Positions 1 to 8,504 of a stretch of 64,000 bases of DNA are shown one piece after another. The stretch lies in assembly GCF_963674925.1 (NCBI RefSeq), contig NZ_OY771647.1:821501-885500 (forward strand). The letters are read 5' to 3'. This stretch comes from an uncultured Draconibacterium sp. (GTDB taxonomy: Bacteria > Bacteroidota > Bacteroidia > Bacteroidales > Prolixibacteraceae). Each line of letters begins with the position of its first letter. Positions within the stretch are counted from its first letter, which is position 1. The notes under the pieces are model-generated. The model saw only the letters and a program-made list of their open reading frames with translations. It searched no databases and was not told where the DNA came from. The translations under genes and the position numbers were made by a program.

Positions 1-2
1 AA

Positions 3-902
3 ATGATCAACTTCCCCGACTTCTTTAAAGACGGGCACAAATACAAGTGGGACAAAGACATTTACCACTACCTCGATAATATTGCCGCACAGGATGAAGA
101 AGAAAAACGCCGTGGAGTTTGCCACCGTGTAGTGCGTGCGCTGGTTTTAATATGGGGAATTAAAAACGAAGAAGAACTTCGTGAGACGATTTTCGAGATT
201 CTCACCAGTCTGAAAAATACTTACGATGGTGGGAAAAATCCTCCAAAGATTCAGAAGCTGAAAGGAATGATTCGCGAGTTTGAAGAAGAACTGGTTTGGG
301 CACACTACGGCATTATGGTGAAAAATGTTCACCACCTGCGTTTGGGCTTTTACTCGGGCGAATCGAACTACGACAAAGACATTCTTCCGATTCTGGAAGA
401 CTTCAGAAAATACAAACCAACAGTTATTAGTTTGGCCATGGATCCGCAGGGAAGCGGTCCCGATACGCACTACAAAGTGCTGATGGCAATTGCAAAAGCT
501 GTTGAAGACTGGAGCAAGGAAGAAGACCTGAGCAATCTGCGAATTGTTGGCTACCGTAATGTGTGGTTTAAATACAACCCCTGGGATGTTGAAGTGATCG
601 TTCCGGTATCGTTGAACTCGCTGGCCACACTGGGTAAATCATTCTCGGAGTGTTACATTACACAGGTTAATGCTTCGTTCCCGAGTTACCAGTTGGATGG
701 CAAATTCAGCGACCTGACACAACGCGTTTGGTTCGATCAGCACAAACAAATACAGCTGCTGTTGGGTAAAAACTTCTTCTACCAAAACGAATCGCCGCTG
801 CTACGCGCCACTCACGGTGTAATTTACCACCGCGAATTAACGGTTGAGCAATTCCTTGAAGAAGCCCAGAAACTGGGAAAAGCAATGGAAAATATACTTT
901 AA
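3..902 (+). CDS. C-terminal part of NagB-like/PIG-L (LmbE) domain protein, cut by window edge
   Basis: The reading frame is open to the left edge, so this is probably the last ~300 residues of a longer protein. The visible part resembles the C-terminal half of the ~660-residue Bacteroidota proteins that join a glucosamine-6-phosphate isomerase/deaminase domain to a PIG-L (LmbE-like) deacetylase domain; the PDTHYKVL segment near residue 150 fits the second metal/active-site motif of PIG-L folds. The N-terminal NagB-like part and the first PIG-L motif would lie upstream of the window and cannot be checked. It ends 30 bp before nagB on the same strand, so the two likely form an amino-sugar operon. 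The family is recalled from sequence feel, not from a search. Confidence 0.6.
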   Translation: MINFPDFFKDGHKYKWDKDIYHYLDNIAAQDEEEKRRGVCHRVVRALVLIWGIKNEEELRETIFEILTSLKNTYDGGKNPPKIQKLKGMIREFEEELVWAHYGIMVKNVHHLRLGFYSGESNYDKDILPILEDFRKYKPTVISLAMDPQGSGPDTHYKVLMAIAKAVEDWSKEEDLSNLRIVGYRNVWFKYNPWDVEVIVPVSLNSLATLGKSFSECYITQVNASFPSYQLDGKFSDLTQRVWFDQHKQIQLLLGKNFFYQNESPLLRATHGVIYHRELTVEQFLEEAQKLGKAMENIL

Positions 903-932
903 GAACCAGAAACAACAAATAATAATAAACAG

Positions 933-1712
933 ATGAAACTAGTAATTCATAATAACTACGATGGATTAAGCATTTGGGCTGCCAACCATATCGCCGAAAG
1001 AATTAGCGACTTTGAGCCAACAGCAGAAAAACCATTTGTACTTGGGTTACCAACCGGATCAACGCCGCTGGGAACCTACACAGCACTGATAGATTTATAT
1101 AAACAAGGAAAAGTAACGTTTAAAAACGTGGTTACTTTTAACATGGACGAATACGTTGGCATTGCCGAAGATCATCCGGAAAGTTATCACAGTTTTATGT
1201 TCGAAAACTTTTTTAACCACATCGATATTCCAAAGGAAAACATCAATATTCTTGACGGAAACGCCGCCGACCTTGATGCCGAATGCGAGCGTTACGAAGC
1301 CAAAATTAAATCGTACGGAGGTATTGAGTTGTTTATGGGCGGAATGGGCGCCGATGGTCACCTGGCATTTAATATTCCGGGATCATCGATTCAGTCGCGC
1401 ACCCGTTTGGTAGATCTGAATTACGACACGATTGTTGCCAACTCGCGTTTCTTCGATAACGATTTAAAGCAGGTACCAAAACAGGCTTTAACGGTTGGTG
1501 TGCAAACGGTACTCGACTCGAATGAAGTGTTGGTTTTGGTAAACGGATACAAAAAAGCCCGCGCACTGCAAAATGTAGTGGAAAACGGGATTAACCACAT
1601 GTGGACATTATCGGCGCTGCAAATGCACCCGAATGGCATTATCGTTTGCGACGAAGATGCTACAATGGAACTAAAAGTTGGAACCGTAAAGTATTTCAAA
1701 GAATCAGTTTAA
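933..1712 (+). CDS. nagB: Glucosamine-6-phosphate deaminase family protein (NagB) with altered catalytic residue
   Basis: A 259-residue protein that aligns without gaps to E. coli NagB through the active site, which converts glucosamine-6-phosphate to fructose-6-phosphate and ammonia in the cytoplasm. Asp72 (in MDEY), Asp141 and His143 (in DGHLAFN) are kept. The residue equivalent to Glu148, part of the Asp141-His143-Glu148 ring-opening group, is Ile148 (FNIPGSS instead of FNEPxSS). The substrate loop GLPTGSTPLG and the C-terminal MELKVGTVKYF are well conserved, so the fold is intact. It follows the NagB/PIG-L gene by 30 bp and is closed by a strong terminator. Either its activity is changed or it works as a partner of the upstream NagB-like protein; neither is shown. 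Confidence 0.88.
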   Translation: MKLVIHNNYDGLSIWAANHIAERISDFEPTAEKPFVLGLPTGSTPLGTYTALIDLYKQGKVTFKNVVTFNMDEYVGIAEDHPESYHSFMFENFFNHIDIPKENINILDGNAADLDAECERYEAKIKSYGGIELFMGGMGADGHLAFNIPGSSIQSRTRLVDLNYDTIVANSRFFDNDLKQVPKQALTVGVQTVLDSNEVLVLVNGYKKARALQNVVENGINHMWTLSALQMHPNGIIVCDEDATMELKVGTVKYFKESV

Positions 1713-1733
1713 AACTGAATCTCCACAAAATAA

Positions 1734-1775
1734 AACTGCCCGCCTGATGATTCAGAGCGGGCAGTTGTTTTATAT
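1734..1775 (+). terminator. Rho-independent terminator after nagB
   Basis: Ten-base-pair inverted repeat (AACTGCCCGC / GCGGGCAGTT) with a 13-base loop, followed by a T-rich run, 22 bases after the nagB stop. It lies between nagB and the convergent zinc-uptake operon. Confidence 0.85.
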
Positions 1776-1808
1776 TTTTATTGTGGATAGTTTCCAGAAT
1801 CCTCGACT

Positions 1809-1994
1809 CTACTCACTTGCAGATCTTTTTCGCACGGGCTTAATAACCACCTCCCGTTCGCATTGTGGACATATATAAATCTCGCATCCGGTGCAGGCAA
1901 AACAATTACTGCACGTACGCGGAACATCGAGATTGGAAAACTGAAAATCACAGTTTGAACAGGTGTATATTTTCTCCTTTTTCTGCGGAAACAT
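1809..1994 (-). CDS. Small zinc-ribbon protein at end of zinc uptake operon
   Basis: A 61-residue cysteine-rich protein with paired CxxC knuckles (CSNC, CSNC, CTGC, CPQC), as in zinc-ribbon or rubredoxin-like small proteins. Its ATG overlaps the stop of the permease gene as TAATG, which suggests translational coupling and argues that it is a real gene despite its size. Being the last gene of a ZnuABC-like operon, it might buffer or sense zinc, but this is inference; no named family was recognised. The C-terminal tail is basic. Confidence 0.7.
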   Translation of the reverse strand: MFPQKKEKIYTCSNCDFQFSNLDVPRTCSNCFACTGCEIYICPQCEREVVIKPVRKRSASE

Positions 1995-2803
1995 TACACA
2001 AACGTTTTAACCAAACGAAGTATTCCGAAGATAATAACCAGCGTAAAAATGATAGCGGCTCCCGAAGGAATATTCAGGAAATAGGAAATAAACAAACCGG
2101 CTATTGTACCCACAAAAGCAAATAACGACGAATACACCAGCAGGCGTTTAAAATCGTTGGTGAATAAATTGGCTGTTGCCTGCGGTATGGTCAGCAACGA
2201 CAGAATAAGAATGATACCCACTACCCTGATGTTTAAAACAACGGTTAGCGCAATAAGTACAATTATGAGATAGTTGAACAAACCCACCGGTAAACCTGCA
2301 GTTCGCGCAAATTCTTCGTCGAAAGCGATGTAAAGGATTTTACGCAGAAATACGGCAAAGAAAACCACGATAACCATGTTGAGTATAAACATCCACCAAA
2401 GCTCGGAAGTGGTTACCGTAAGAATATTTCCGAACAGGTAACTCATCAGGTTTGGTGTGTATCCGGGCGTGAGGAATACAAATATAATCCCCAGTGCCAT
2501 TCCCAGCGACCACCAAATTGCAATGGATGAATCCTCCCTTATTTCCGCTACTTTGGTAAAAAACTGAATACCCAAAGCCGACAAAACAGCAAAAAGCACG
2601 GCTCCCAACAGTGGGTTAAATCCAAGGAAAAATGCCAATCCTATTCCTCCAAATGAAGCGTGTGTTATTCCGCCACTAATAAACACAATACGCCTCGAAA
2701 CAATGTATGCCCCAATTATCCCACACGAGATACTGGCAAACACTGCAGCCAAAAAAGCTTTCTGAAAAAAATCGTATGAAAATAATTCTATTATCGCGTT
2801 CAT
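1994..2803 (-). CDS. znuB: Metal ABC transporter permease (ZnuB/TroC family)
   Basis: A 269-residue inner-membrane protein with about seven to eight hydrophobic segments and the ABC-3 family pattern, including YIVSRRIVFISGGITHASFGGIGLA near residues 33-56 (split here only for description) and GIILILSLLTIPQATA near the C-terminal third. It forms the membrane channel for zinc or manganese together with the ATPase and binding protein encoded just upstream. One base separates it from the ATPase gene and its stop overlaps the start of the zinc-ribbon gene. Confidence 0.88.
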   Translation of the reverse strand: MNAIIELFSYDFFQKAFLAAVFASISCGIIGAYIVSRRIVFISGGITHASFGGIGLAFFLGFNPLLGAVLFAVLSALGIQFFTKVAEIREDSSIAIWWSLGMALGIIFVFLTPGYTPNLMSYLFGNILTVTTSELWWMFILNMVIVVFFAVFLRKILYIAFDEEFARTAGLPVGLFNYLIIVLIALTVVLNIRVVGIILILSLLTIPQATANLFTNDFKRLLVYSSLFAFVGTIAGLFISYFLNIPSGAAIIFTLVIIFGILRLVKTFV

Positions 2804-2804
2804 A

Positions 2805-3551
2805 TTAATGATGATGGTGCTTTAAAACGGTATGCGGTATTTCGCCATGCGAGATGATTTGAATCGGGCAATTATAATTGGCCAGCTGCTCTTGCGAAAT
2901 TACATTACTTGCATGATAGTGCAGGTACTTATTTACGCAGGCAATAGATTTTACGCAGCTGGTAATAGTGCCCACATCGTGCGAAACCAAAAGAATAGCA
3001 AGCTCTTCATTTAGCTTCTCCAACTTTTCATAAAGCTCGCCTTCAAAACGGTTATCCACAAAAGTATCCGGCTCGTCGAGGATAAGTAATTTGGGATCGC
3101 TTAACAAGGCACGGCATAAGAACACACGTTGCATTTGCCCGCCCGACAGTTCGCCAATGGCTTTATTTCGAATACCGGCAACACCCATTTCTTCCAGCAA
3201 TGCTTCGGCTTTATCTTTTGCTACGCTCTTTGCGTTTTGGCGATTTTGCATTATACCGCCCGAAAGTACCACATCAAAAACAGTGATCGGGAATTTCCGG
3301 TCGATATGCCGTACCTGTGGTAAATAACCAATTGGTTTTTTCCGGCCGCTCATTTCTTTCGAGAAATGAATTTTCCCCGATTCCGGTTTCTTCAATCCCA
3401 AAATGGCTTTTAAGAGGGTTGTTTTGCCTCCTCCGTTGGGGCCAATAACTCCCAGAAAATCATTCTCAAAAATTTCGAGATCGACATTTTCCAGCACCGG
3501 TACCTTATCGTAAGCAACCGTCAGATTTTCTATTTTAATTAACGGATCCAT
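2805..3551 (-). CDS. znuC: Metal ABC transporter ATP-binding protein (ZnuC-like) with His-rich tail
   Basis: A 248-residue ABC ATPase. Walker A GPNGGGKTT is near residue 38, the signature LSGGQMQR near 139, Walker B LLILDEPD near 158, and the switch His in VSHDVG. It energises uptake of zinc (or manganese) with the neighbouring permease and binding protein. The extreme C-terminus is HTVLKHHHH, which could bind metal. The ATG overlaps the znuA-like stop as TAATG. The assignment to the cation rather than another ABC-3 substrate rests on operon context and the His-rich partner. Confidence 0.88.
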   Translation of the reverse strand: MDPLIKIENLTVAYDKVPVLENVDLEIFENDFLGVIGPNGGGKTTLLKAILGLKKPESGKIHFSKEMSGRKKPIGYLPQVRHIDRKFPITVFDVVLSGGIMQNRQNAKSVAKDKAEALLEEMGVAGIRNKAIGELSGGQMQRVFLCRALLSDPKLLILDEPDTFVDNRFEGELYEKLEKLNEELAILLVSHDVGTITSCVKSIACVNKYLHYHASNVISQEQLANYNCPIQIISHGEIPHTVLKHHHH

Positions 3552-4426
3552 TAAAAATTATCAATCAGAATTTGGGTCATTGTTCTTAAGTTTTCTTCCC
3601 ACTCCGGACTAAGCGGCCACACCTGAATGATTTCACCTCCAATTTCATCGGCAAAAACACGAGCATGTTCCCGGTCGAATTCACTTTGAATATAAATAAC
3701 TTTTATGCCTTCTGACTTTGCAATGTCAACCACCTCGCGCAAATGTTGTGGCGTTGGCTCTTTTCCACCGGTTTCAAGCGAGTACTGTTCCAAACCATAT
3801 TCGCGGGCATAATACGAAAGACTCGGGTGAAAAACGATAAACTTTCGCCCGGCGAAATCTTTTAGTTGATTTTTAAGATCGATATTCAACTGATCGCATT
3901 CTTTTACAAAACGCATGTAATTGGCCTTGTAGTCGCCTGCTTTTTCGGGTTTTAGCGCCGAAAGTTCGTCGAGAATTACCTTTGCCATTTGTTTTACCAT
4001 AACCGGCGAAAGCCACACATGCGGGTCAACACCATCGATATGTACATGGTCGCCGTGTTGTTCCATTTTGTCGGCAATCAAATCCAGTCCTTCCGAAATG
4101 TTAACCACCTTCATTTTGGTATTGGCCTGCTCAATTTTATCCGCCCACGAGTGTTCGAAACCAATGTAACCAATACGGAACCAAATGGCCGAACGTGTAA
4201 TATCTTTTAACTGCGAGGGTAAAAGTGTATAGGCTGCCGGGCTCGATCCGGGCGGGATTAGCAGGTTTACTTCAAAATCGTCGCCCGCAATTTTTTCTAC
4301 AAACGTTTTTTGTGGTAAAATACTCACGGTTACAACGTCGGCCGCGGCACTTTTATCTGCTTTCTTTTGGTTCCCGCACGATGCAAACAAAGTAGCCACA
4401 ACCAATAAAAGGATTATTCTCTTCAT
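3551..4426 (-). CDS. znuA: Metal-binding lipoprotein of ABC transporter (ZnuA-like)
   Basis: About 291 residues, starting at the ATG at 4426; the codon three bases further upstream is TTG. The N-terminus is a lipoprotein signal (LFASC lipobox). The mature part has a short His/Asp-rich stretch (QHGDHVHIDG) followed by DPHVWLSP, and later FHPSLSYYAREYGL and SEFDREHARVFADEIGG, all characteristic of the cluster A-I zinc/manganese binding proteins. It captures metal in the periplasm and hands it to the permease. It heads the operon znuA-znuC-znuB-zinc ribbon. No clear Zur box was found upstream. Confidence 0.88.
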   Translation of the reverse strand: MKRIILLLVVATLFASCGNQKKADKSAAADVVTVSILPQKTFVEKIAGDDFEVNLLIPPGSSPAAYTLLPSQLKDITRSAIWFRIGYIGFEHSWADKIEQANTKMKVVNISEGLDLIADKMEQHGDHVHIDGVDPHVWLSPVMVKQMAKVILDELSALKPEKAGDYKANYMRFVKECDQLNIDLKNQLKDFAGRKFIVFHPSLSYYAREYGLEQYSLETGGKEPTPQHLREVVDIAKSEGIKVIYIQSEFDREHARVFADEIGGEIIQVWPLSPEWEENLRTMTQILIDNF

Positions 4427-4525
4427 CAATGTATTTTTTAGTGTCTCATTTTAACAATGTTCCACAAATTTAGTTTTATGTTTTGGAATAAATAAATTGA
4501 AATCAGCTTAATGCTTTTTAACCCG

Positions 4526-4777
4526 TTATTCTTTTGGCGGAACGGGGTCGTAACCATGCGTTCCCCACGGGTGACATTTTGAAAGGCGCCTGACTGTCAG
4601 CAAAAATCCTTTAAACGGACCGTGAATCTTTATCGCCTTTACAGCATACTCCGAACACGTGGGAATATGCCGGCACGATGCAGGAGTAAGTGGCGAAATT
4701 CCGTATTTGTAAATATAAATCGGAATTAAAAGTATCCACCCTAAAAATTTCAAGATTGCCTTTCCAATTGCTTTCAT
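4526..4777 (-). CDS. yidD: Membrane protein insertion efficiency factor YidD
   Basis: An 83-residue protein if started at the ATG at 4777 (further upstream only a TTG codon is available). It contains the YidD core: YKYGISPLTPASCRHIPTCSEYA (three conserved Cys), a KGFLLTVRRLSKCHPWG segment and a final GYDPVP. YidD sits at the inner membrane and assists YidC-dependent insertion. Here it is not next to rpmH/rnpA/yidC but stands alone upstream of the zinc operon on the same strand, with about 100 bases between. Confidence 0.9.
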   Translation of the reverse strand: MKAIGKAILKFLGWILLIPIYIYKYGISPLTPASCRHIPTCSEYAVKAIKIHGPFKGFLLTVRRLSKCHPWGTHGYDPVPPKE

Positions 4778-4985
4778 AATATCAGGCAACAAATGTACGA
4801 TTAAAATTTATCGTTGTTTTGTGATGTGCATTTCCCATTCCTCTTAAAAAACGTTAAAGCTTAACTGAATTCAAAATAAATAGCCATAAACCACGGCACG
4901 TTTCTCTGTCAATTGCATAATATTTTTAATTTTGCTAACACACAGAATATACAGATAAAATCTAAATTAATAAGCTTAATAAAAA

Positions 4986-5963
4986 ATGAAGAAAGTAGCA
5001 ATTGGAGTTGATATTGGCGGAACAAATACTGCCATTGGCGTAGTTGACGCAGAAGGACATGTGATGGTAAAAGACAATATTTCTACACCAGCGCATGGCG
5101 ATATCGACCAATACATCTCAGATTTGGCAGCTGCCATAAAAGAACTGATTAAATCGGTTAAGTTATTGAATGAGAATTTAGAAGTTTTTGGAATAGGAAT
5201 CGGCGCTCCAAATGGTAATTACTACAGTGGAACAATTGAATATGCTCCAAACCTGTCGTTTAAAGGAGTGGTTCGTTTGGTAGAACTACTTCGCTCACAC
5301 TTCCCTGATATGGAAGCACTTGCACTAACAAACGACGCAAATGCAGCAGCCATTGGCGAAATGATTTACGGTGGTGCCAAAGACATGCAAAACTTTGTAA
5401 TGTTCACGTTGGGAACCGGTGTTGGTAGTGGTATTGTTGTAAATGGCGACCTGGTTTACGGACACGATGGTTTTGCCGGCGAGTGCGGTCACACTACACT
5501 AATTCCCGGTGGACGTTTGTGCGGATGTACTGCGCTGGGCCACCTAGAGGCATATTGCTCGGCACCCGGAATGAAACGTACTGCTTTTGAAATTATGGTT
5601 CAGAAAAATGCCACTGATAGTTTACTGGCCGACAAATCGTTTAATGAGCTCGACTCGAAAATGATTTACGAAGCTGCTGAAAAAGGCGATAAAGTTGCAT
5701 TAGAAGTTTTTGAGAAAACCGGTGCGTGGCTCGGACAAGGTTTGGCGGACACCATTCACCACCTGAGCCCTCAGGCAGTATTCCTGTTTGGAGGACCAAC
5801 CGCTGCCGGCGATTACATTTTTGAGCCAACAAAAAAACACATGGAAAAACACTTACTCCCTATCTTTAAAGATAAGATCAAGATTCTTCCATCGGAATTG
5901 AAGCCCGGCGACGCTGCTATTGTTGGAGCAAGTGCACTTGCCTGGAAAGAGCTGGAAAAATAA
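4986..5963 (+). CDS. ROK-family sugar kinase (probable glucokinase)
   Basis: A 325-residue cytoplasmic kinase. The N-terminal phosphate-binding loop is VDIGGTNTAIG (residues 8-18), the catalytic Asp117 lies in TNDANAA, and LGTGVGSGI is the second phosphate loop. The zinc site His169 (GECGHTT) is followed by CGCTALGHLE, in which the consensus CxCGxxGCxE has His186 in place of the last Cys and Thr in place of Gly. It probably phosphorylates glucose or a related sugar. It is a single gene closed by a strong terminator. The substrate cannot be fixed from sequence alone; N-acetyl-hexosamine or mannose are alternatives. Confidence 0.85.
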   Translation: MKKVAIGVDIGGTNTAIGVVDAEGHVMVKDNISTPAHGDIDQYISDLAAAIKELIKSVKLLNENLEVFGIGIGAPNGNYYSGTIEYAPNLSFKGVVRLVELLRSHFPDMEALALTNDANAAAIGEMIYGGAKDMQNFVMFTLGTGVGSGIVVNGDLVYGHDGFAGECGHTTLIPGGRLCGCTALGHLEAYCSAPGMKRTAFEIMVQKNATDSLLADKSFNELDSKMIYEAAEKGDKVALEVFEKTGAWLGQGLADTIHHLSPQAVFLFGGPTAAGDYIFEPTKKHMEKHLLPIFKDKIKILPSELKPGDAAIVGASALAWKELEK

Positions 5964-5986
5964 AAAGCATATCCTTATAAAATCAG

Positions 5987-6015
5987 AAGCGGACCATTAT
6001 GGTCCGCTTTTTTTA
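5987..6015 (+). terminator. Rho-independent terminator after ROK kinase
   Basis: Ten-base-pair stem (AAGCGGACCA / TGGTCCGCTT) with a three-base loop followed by seven T, 24 bases after the kinase stop. Confidence 0.9.
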
Positions 6016-6052
6016 TGCTTTAAATCTTCATTCGGAATTGTATCTTTAAGCA

Positions 6053-7981
6053 ATGATACGATTCGTCCATATCCTTCTTTTTTTCTGTCTCGTCCTAAAT
6101 GTTATTGCCCAGGAGAATGAACTTTTCATTTCAGACAAAATAGCACTGGAAGAAAGCCGGAATTTTCAGCTGAAATCCACTTTTATTGAAAGCCAAAACA
6201 ATAGCCTTACCGACTTTATTTATCAGCGAATGGAATGGCAGGTCGATCCGGCAGTCCATTACATTTCCGGAAAAGTTACCACCCATTTTAAAAGCAAAAC
6301 CGAATTGCTGAATACGATTGAGTTTGATCTTTCCGATTCATTAACGGTTGACTCTGTTGTTATCGGAAACAATAGTGCCCCCTTCACCCATCAGAACAAT
6401 AAAATCGAAATTAATCTGCCGGAACCACTTTCCCTCAATCAGCTTGATTCTGCATCGGTTTTTTACCACGGAGTTCCTCCTGCAACAGGTCTCGGTTCGT
6501 TTGAAACTACCTTTCATGGCAGCGAATTTACACCGGTTTTATGGACGCTGTCGGAACCATACGGTGCTTTGGAATGGTGGCCCTGCAAGCAGTCGCTGGC
6601 CGATAAAATCGACTCGATTGATGTGATTGTTACTACACCGGAAAAGTATAAAACAGCAAGTAACGGGATATTGGTTTCTGAACAATTGAACGACACTACC
6701 AGAACCATGCACTGGAAACATCGTTTCCCGATTGCCACGTACCTGGTTGCTATTGCCGTAACCAATTATGAGCGCTATTCTGATTACCTGAAAACGGAAA
6801 ATGGCGACTCCATTGAAATCCTGAATTACGTTTATCCAGAGAATCTTGAAGATGCAAAAGGCAAAACTCCGGTAACGGCCGAGATTATACAATTGTACCA
6901 AAATCTTGTTGGCGATTATCCTTTTGCGGCGGAAAAATATGGCCATGCGCAATTTGGCTGGGGCGGTGGAATGGAGCATCAAACCATGAGTTTTATGGGG
7001 AATTTTGGCTATGGGCTAATTGCCCACGAGCTGGCCCACCAGTGGTTTGGCGATTATATAACACTGGGTTCGTGGCAGGATATCTGGCTGAACGAAGGTT
7101 TTGCCACGTACTTAACCGGCCTTTCCTACGAGAACATTGAAACCGATTGGTGGCCGGTGTGGAAACAAGTGTATTCCGACCAGGTGAAAGAAGAACCCGA
7201 TGGCTCTGTTTATGTTACTGATACCACATCAGTTGCCCGCATTTTTAGCAGCCGCTTATCGTATGCAAAAGGCGGCTATTTATTGCACATGCTGCGATGG
7301 GTGATTGGTGATGATGCCTTTTTTCAGGGCCTTAAAAATTATTTCAACGATCCGGCAGTTTCCAATGGTTTTGCCCGCTCGGAAGATGTGATAAACCATT
7401 TTGAACAGGTAGCCGATACCAGCCTTACCGAGTTCTTTAACGACTGGCTCTACGGCGAAGGTTATCCGGTTTATTCTGCCAGTTTTAAATCGGGTGACGA
7501 AGGAAAAACTTTGATAACACTGAGTCAAACCACCAGTCACGAATCAGTTGATTTTTTCGAAATGCCGGTGCCTGTACGTTTATACAATACCAACCGAACG
7601 GATTCGCTGGATGTGAGACTGAATCATACTAACAATCAGCAACAATTTATCGTCAGTACCGATTTCCATGTTGCCGAACTGGTAATCGATCCGGATCTCT
7701 GGCTTATTTCTGAAACGCAGGAGGTTGTTGGGGTACCAAGCGACCTTAATACTCAAACCATAGAGATCTTCCCCAATCCGGCTACCACTGAAATTAGCTT
7801 GCGAATTCCTTCGTCAGAACAAATCACCGGCATCCGGATTTTTGATCTGAACGGTGCGGAAGTTATACATCTTACCGTTCAACCGGAAAGAATAAATATC
7901 TCCGGACTCGTTCCCGGAGTTTATCTGCTAAAAGCCGAACTGGCTGACGAAACTTTTCAAGGTCGTTTTATTAAACGATAA
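6053..7981 (+). CDS. Secreted M1-family aminopeptidase with T9SS sorting domain
   Basis: 642 residues with an N-terminal signal peptide ending near AQE. The M1 gluzincin site is complete: HELAHQW with zinc ligands His325 and His329, catalytic Glu326, and the third ligand Glu348 in LNEGFATYL. The GGGMEHQ segment upstream is the exopeptidase-type GxMEN-like loop. The last ~75 residues (IFPNPATTEISLRI ... GVYLLKAEL ... FIKR) form a type A T9SS C-terminal sorting domain, so the enzyme is expected to be exported to the cell surface by the T9SS encoded at 12-18 kb and cut after transport. It ends two bases before the convergent osmC gene. Confidence 0.92.
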   Translation: MIRFVHILLFFCLVLNVIAQENELFISDKIALEESRNFQLKSTFIESQNNSLTDFIYQRMEWQVDPAVHYISGKVTTHFKSKTELLNTIEFDLSDSLTVDSVVIGNNSAPFTHQNNKIEINLPEPLSLNQLDSASVFYHGVPPATGLGSFETTFHGSEFTPVLWTLSEPYGALEWWPCKQSLADKIDSIDVIVTTPEKYKTASNGILVSEQLNDTTRTMHWKHRFPIATYLVAIAVTNYERYSDYLKTENGDSIEILNYVYPENLEDAKGKTPVTAEIIQLYQNLVGDYPFAAEKYGHAQFGWGGGMEHQTMSFMGNFGYGLIAHELAHQWFGDYITLGSWQDIWLNEGFATYLTGLSYENIETDWWPVWKQVYSDQVKEEPDGSVYVTDTTSVARIFSSRLSYAKGGYLLHMLRWVIGDDAFFQGLKNYFNDPAVSNGFARSEDVINHFEQVADTSLTEFFNDWLYGEGYPVYSASFKSGDEGKTLITLSQTTSHESVDFFEMPVPVRLYNTNRTDSLDVRLNHTNNQQQFIVSTDFHVAELVIDPDLWLISETQEVVGVPSDLNTQTIEIFPNPATTEISLRIPSSEQITGIRIFDLNGAEVIHLTVQPERINISGLVPGVYLLKAELADETFQGRFIKR

Positions 7982-7983
7982 AC

Positions 7984-8388
7984 CTACCAGTTAAATTTAA
8001 TAGTTTGACCAAGATCAGGGTGTAAACTCAAAGGCACCGGACTAACGCCGGCAACACTTTCAACCAGCTGTTTTTCTTCGTCGGTGTAATTTTTTGCAGG
8101 AAAGGTAAATTCCACAATTACTTCTGCCACACGTCGCGGATCGGAAGCCATTATTTTTGTTACATCAACCTGAGTTCCTTCAATATCAATCCCGTTATCG
8201 CGGGCTTTTATTCCCATTATCGTCATTATGCAACTTCCCAAAGCTGTTGCCAACAGATCGGTTGGTGAGAAATACTCTCCTTTTCCACGGTTGTCGGTCG
8301 GCGCATCGGTTATTACTCTATTTCCCGATTGCAGGTGCTCATTTTCGGTGCGTAATTCGCCCAGGTAAATGGTTTTTATCGTTGTCAT
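7984..8388 (-). CDS. OsmC family protein with one catalytic Cys replaced
   Basis: 134 residues from the ATG at 8388; the codon two further upstream is TTG. It has the OsmC/Ohr/YhfA fold pattern YFSPTDLLATALGSCIMTIMG, with the first reactive Cys at residue 53. The place of the second redox Cys (usually CPVxxSL) reads SPVPLSLHPD, with Ser116. OsmC enzymes reduce organic hydroperoxides with two Cys; a one-Cys form may act differently. It is convergent with the M1 peptidase and divergent from the NikR-like gene. Confidence 0.85.
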   Translation of the reverse strand: MTTIKTIYLGELRTENEHLQSGNRVITDAPTDNRGKGEYFSPTDLLATALGSCIMTIMGIKARDNGIDIEGTQVDVTKIMASDPRRVAEVIVEFTFPAKNYTDEEKQLVESVAGVSPVPLSLHPDLGQTIKFNW

Positions 8389-8471
8389 ACCCAATCAATT
8401 TGTTTGGTTTAAAGATAAAGCATTTTCAACTATCCTGATTTTGCTGCTTCATATTCGAGTGATTTTCATAC

Positions 8472-8503
8472 ATTCGTGTTACGAATATTAAAATTAGTAT
8501 TAC
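8472..8503 (+). promoter_or_regulatory. Candidate operator upstream of NikR-like gene
   Basis: Two direct copies GTGTTAC (8476-8482) and GTATTAC (8497-8503) lie exactly 21 bases apart, ending one base before the nikR-like ATG. The left copy sits inside a perfect inverted repeat ATTCGT-GTT-ACGAAT (8472-8486). The same arrangement, in inverse orientation, precedes the TonB receptor gene at 8924-8951. This is the expected layout for a ribbon-helix-helix repressor controlling itself and the receptor. Function is inferred. Confidence 0.55.
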
Positions 8504-8504
8504 C

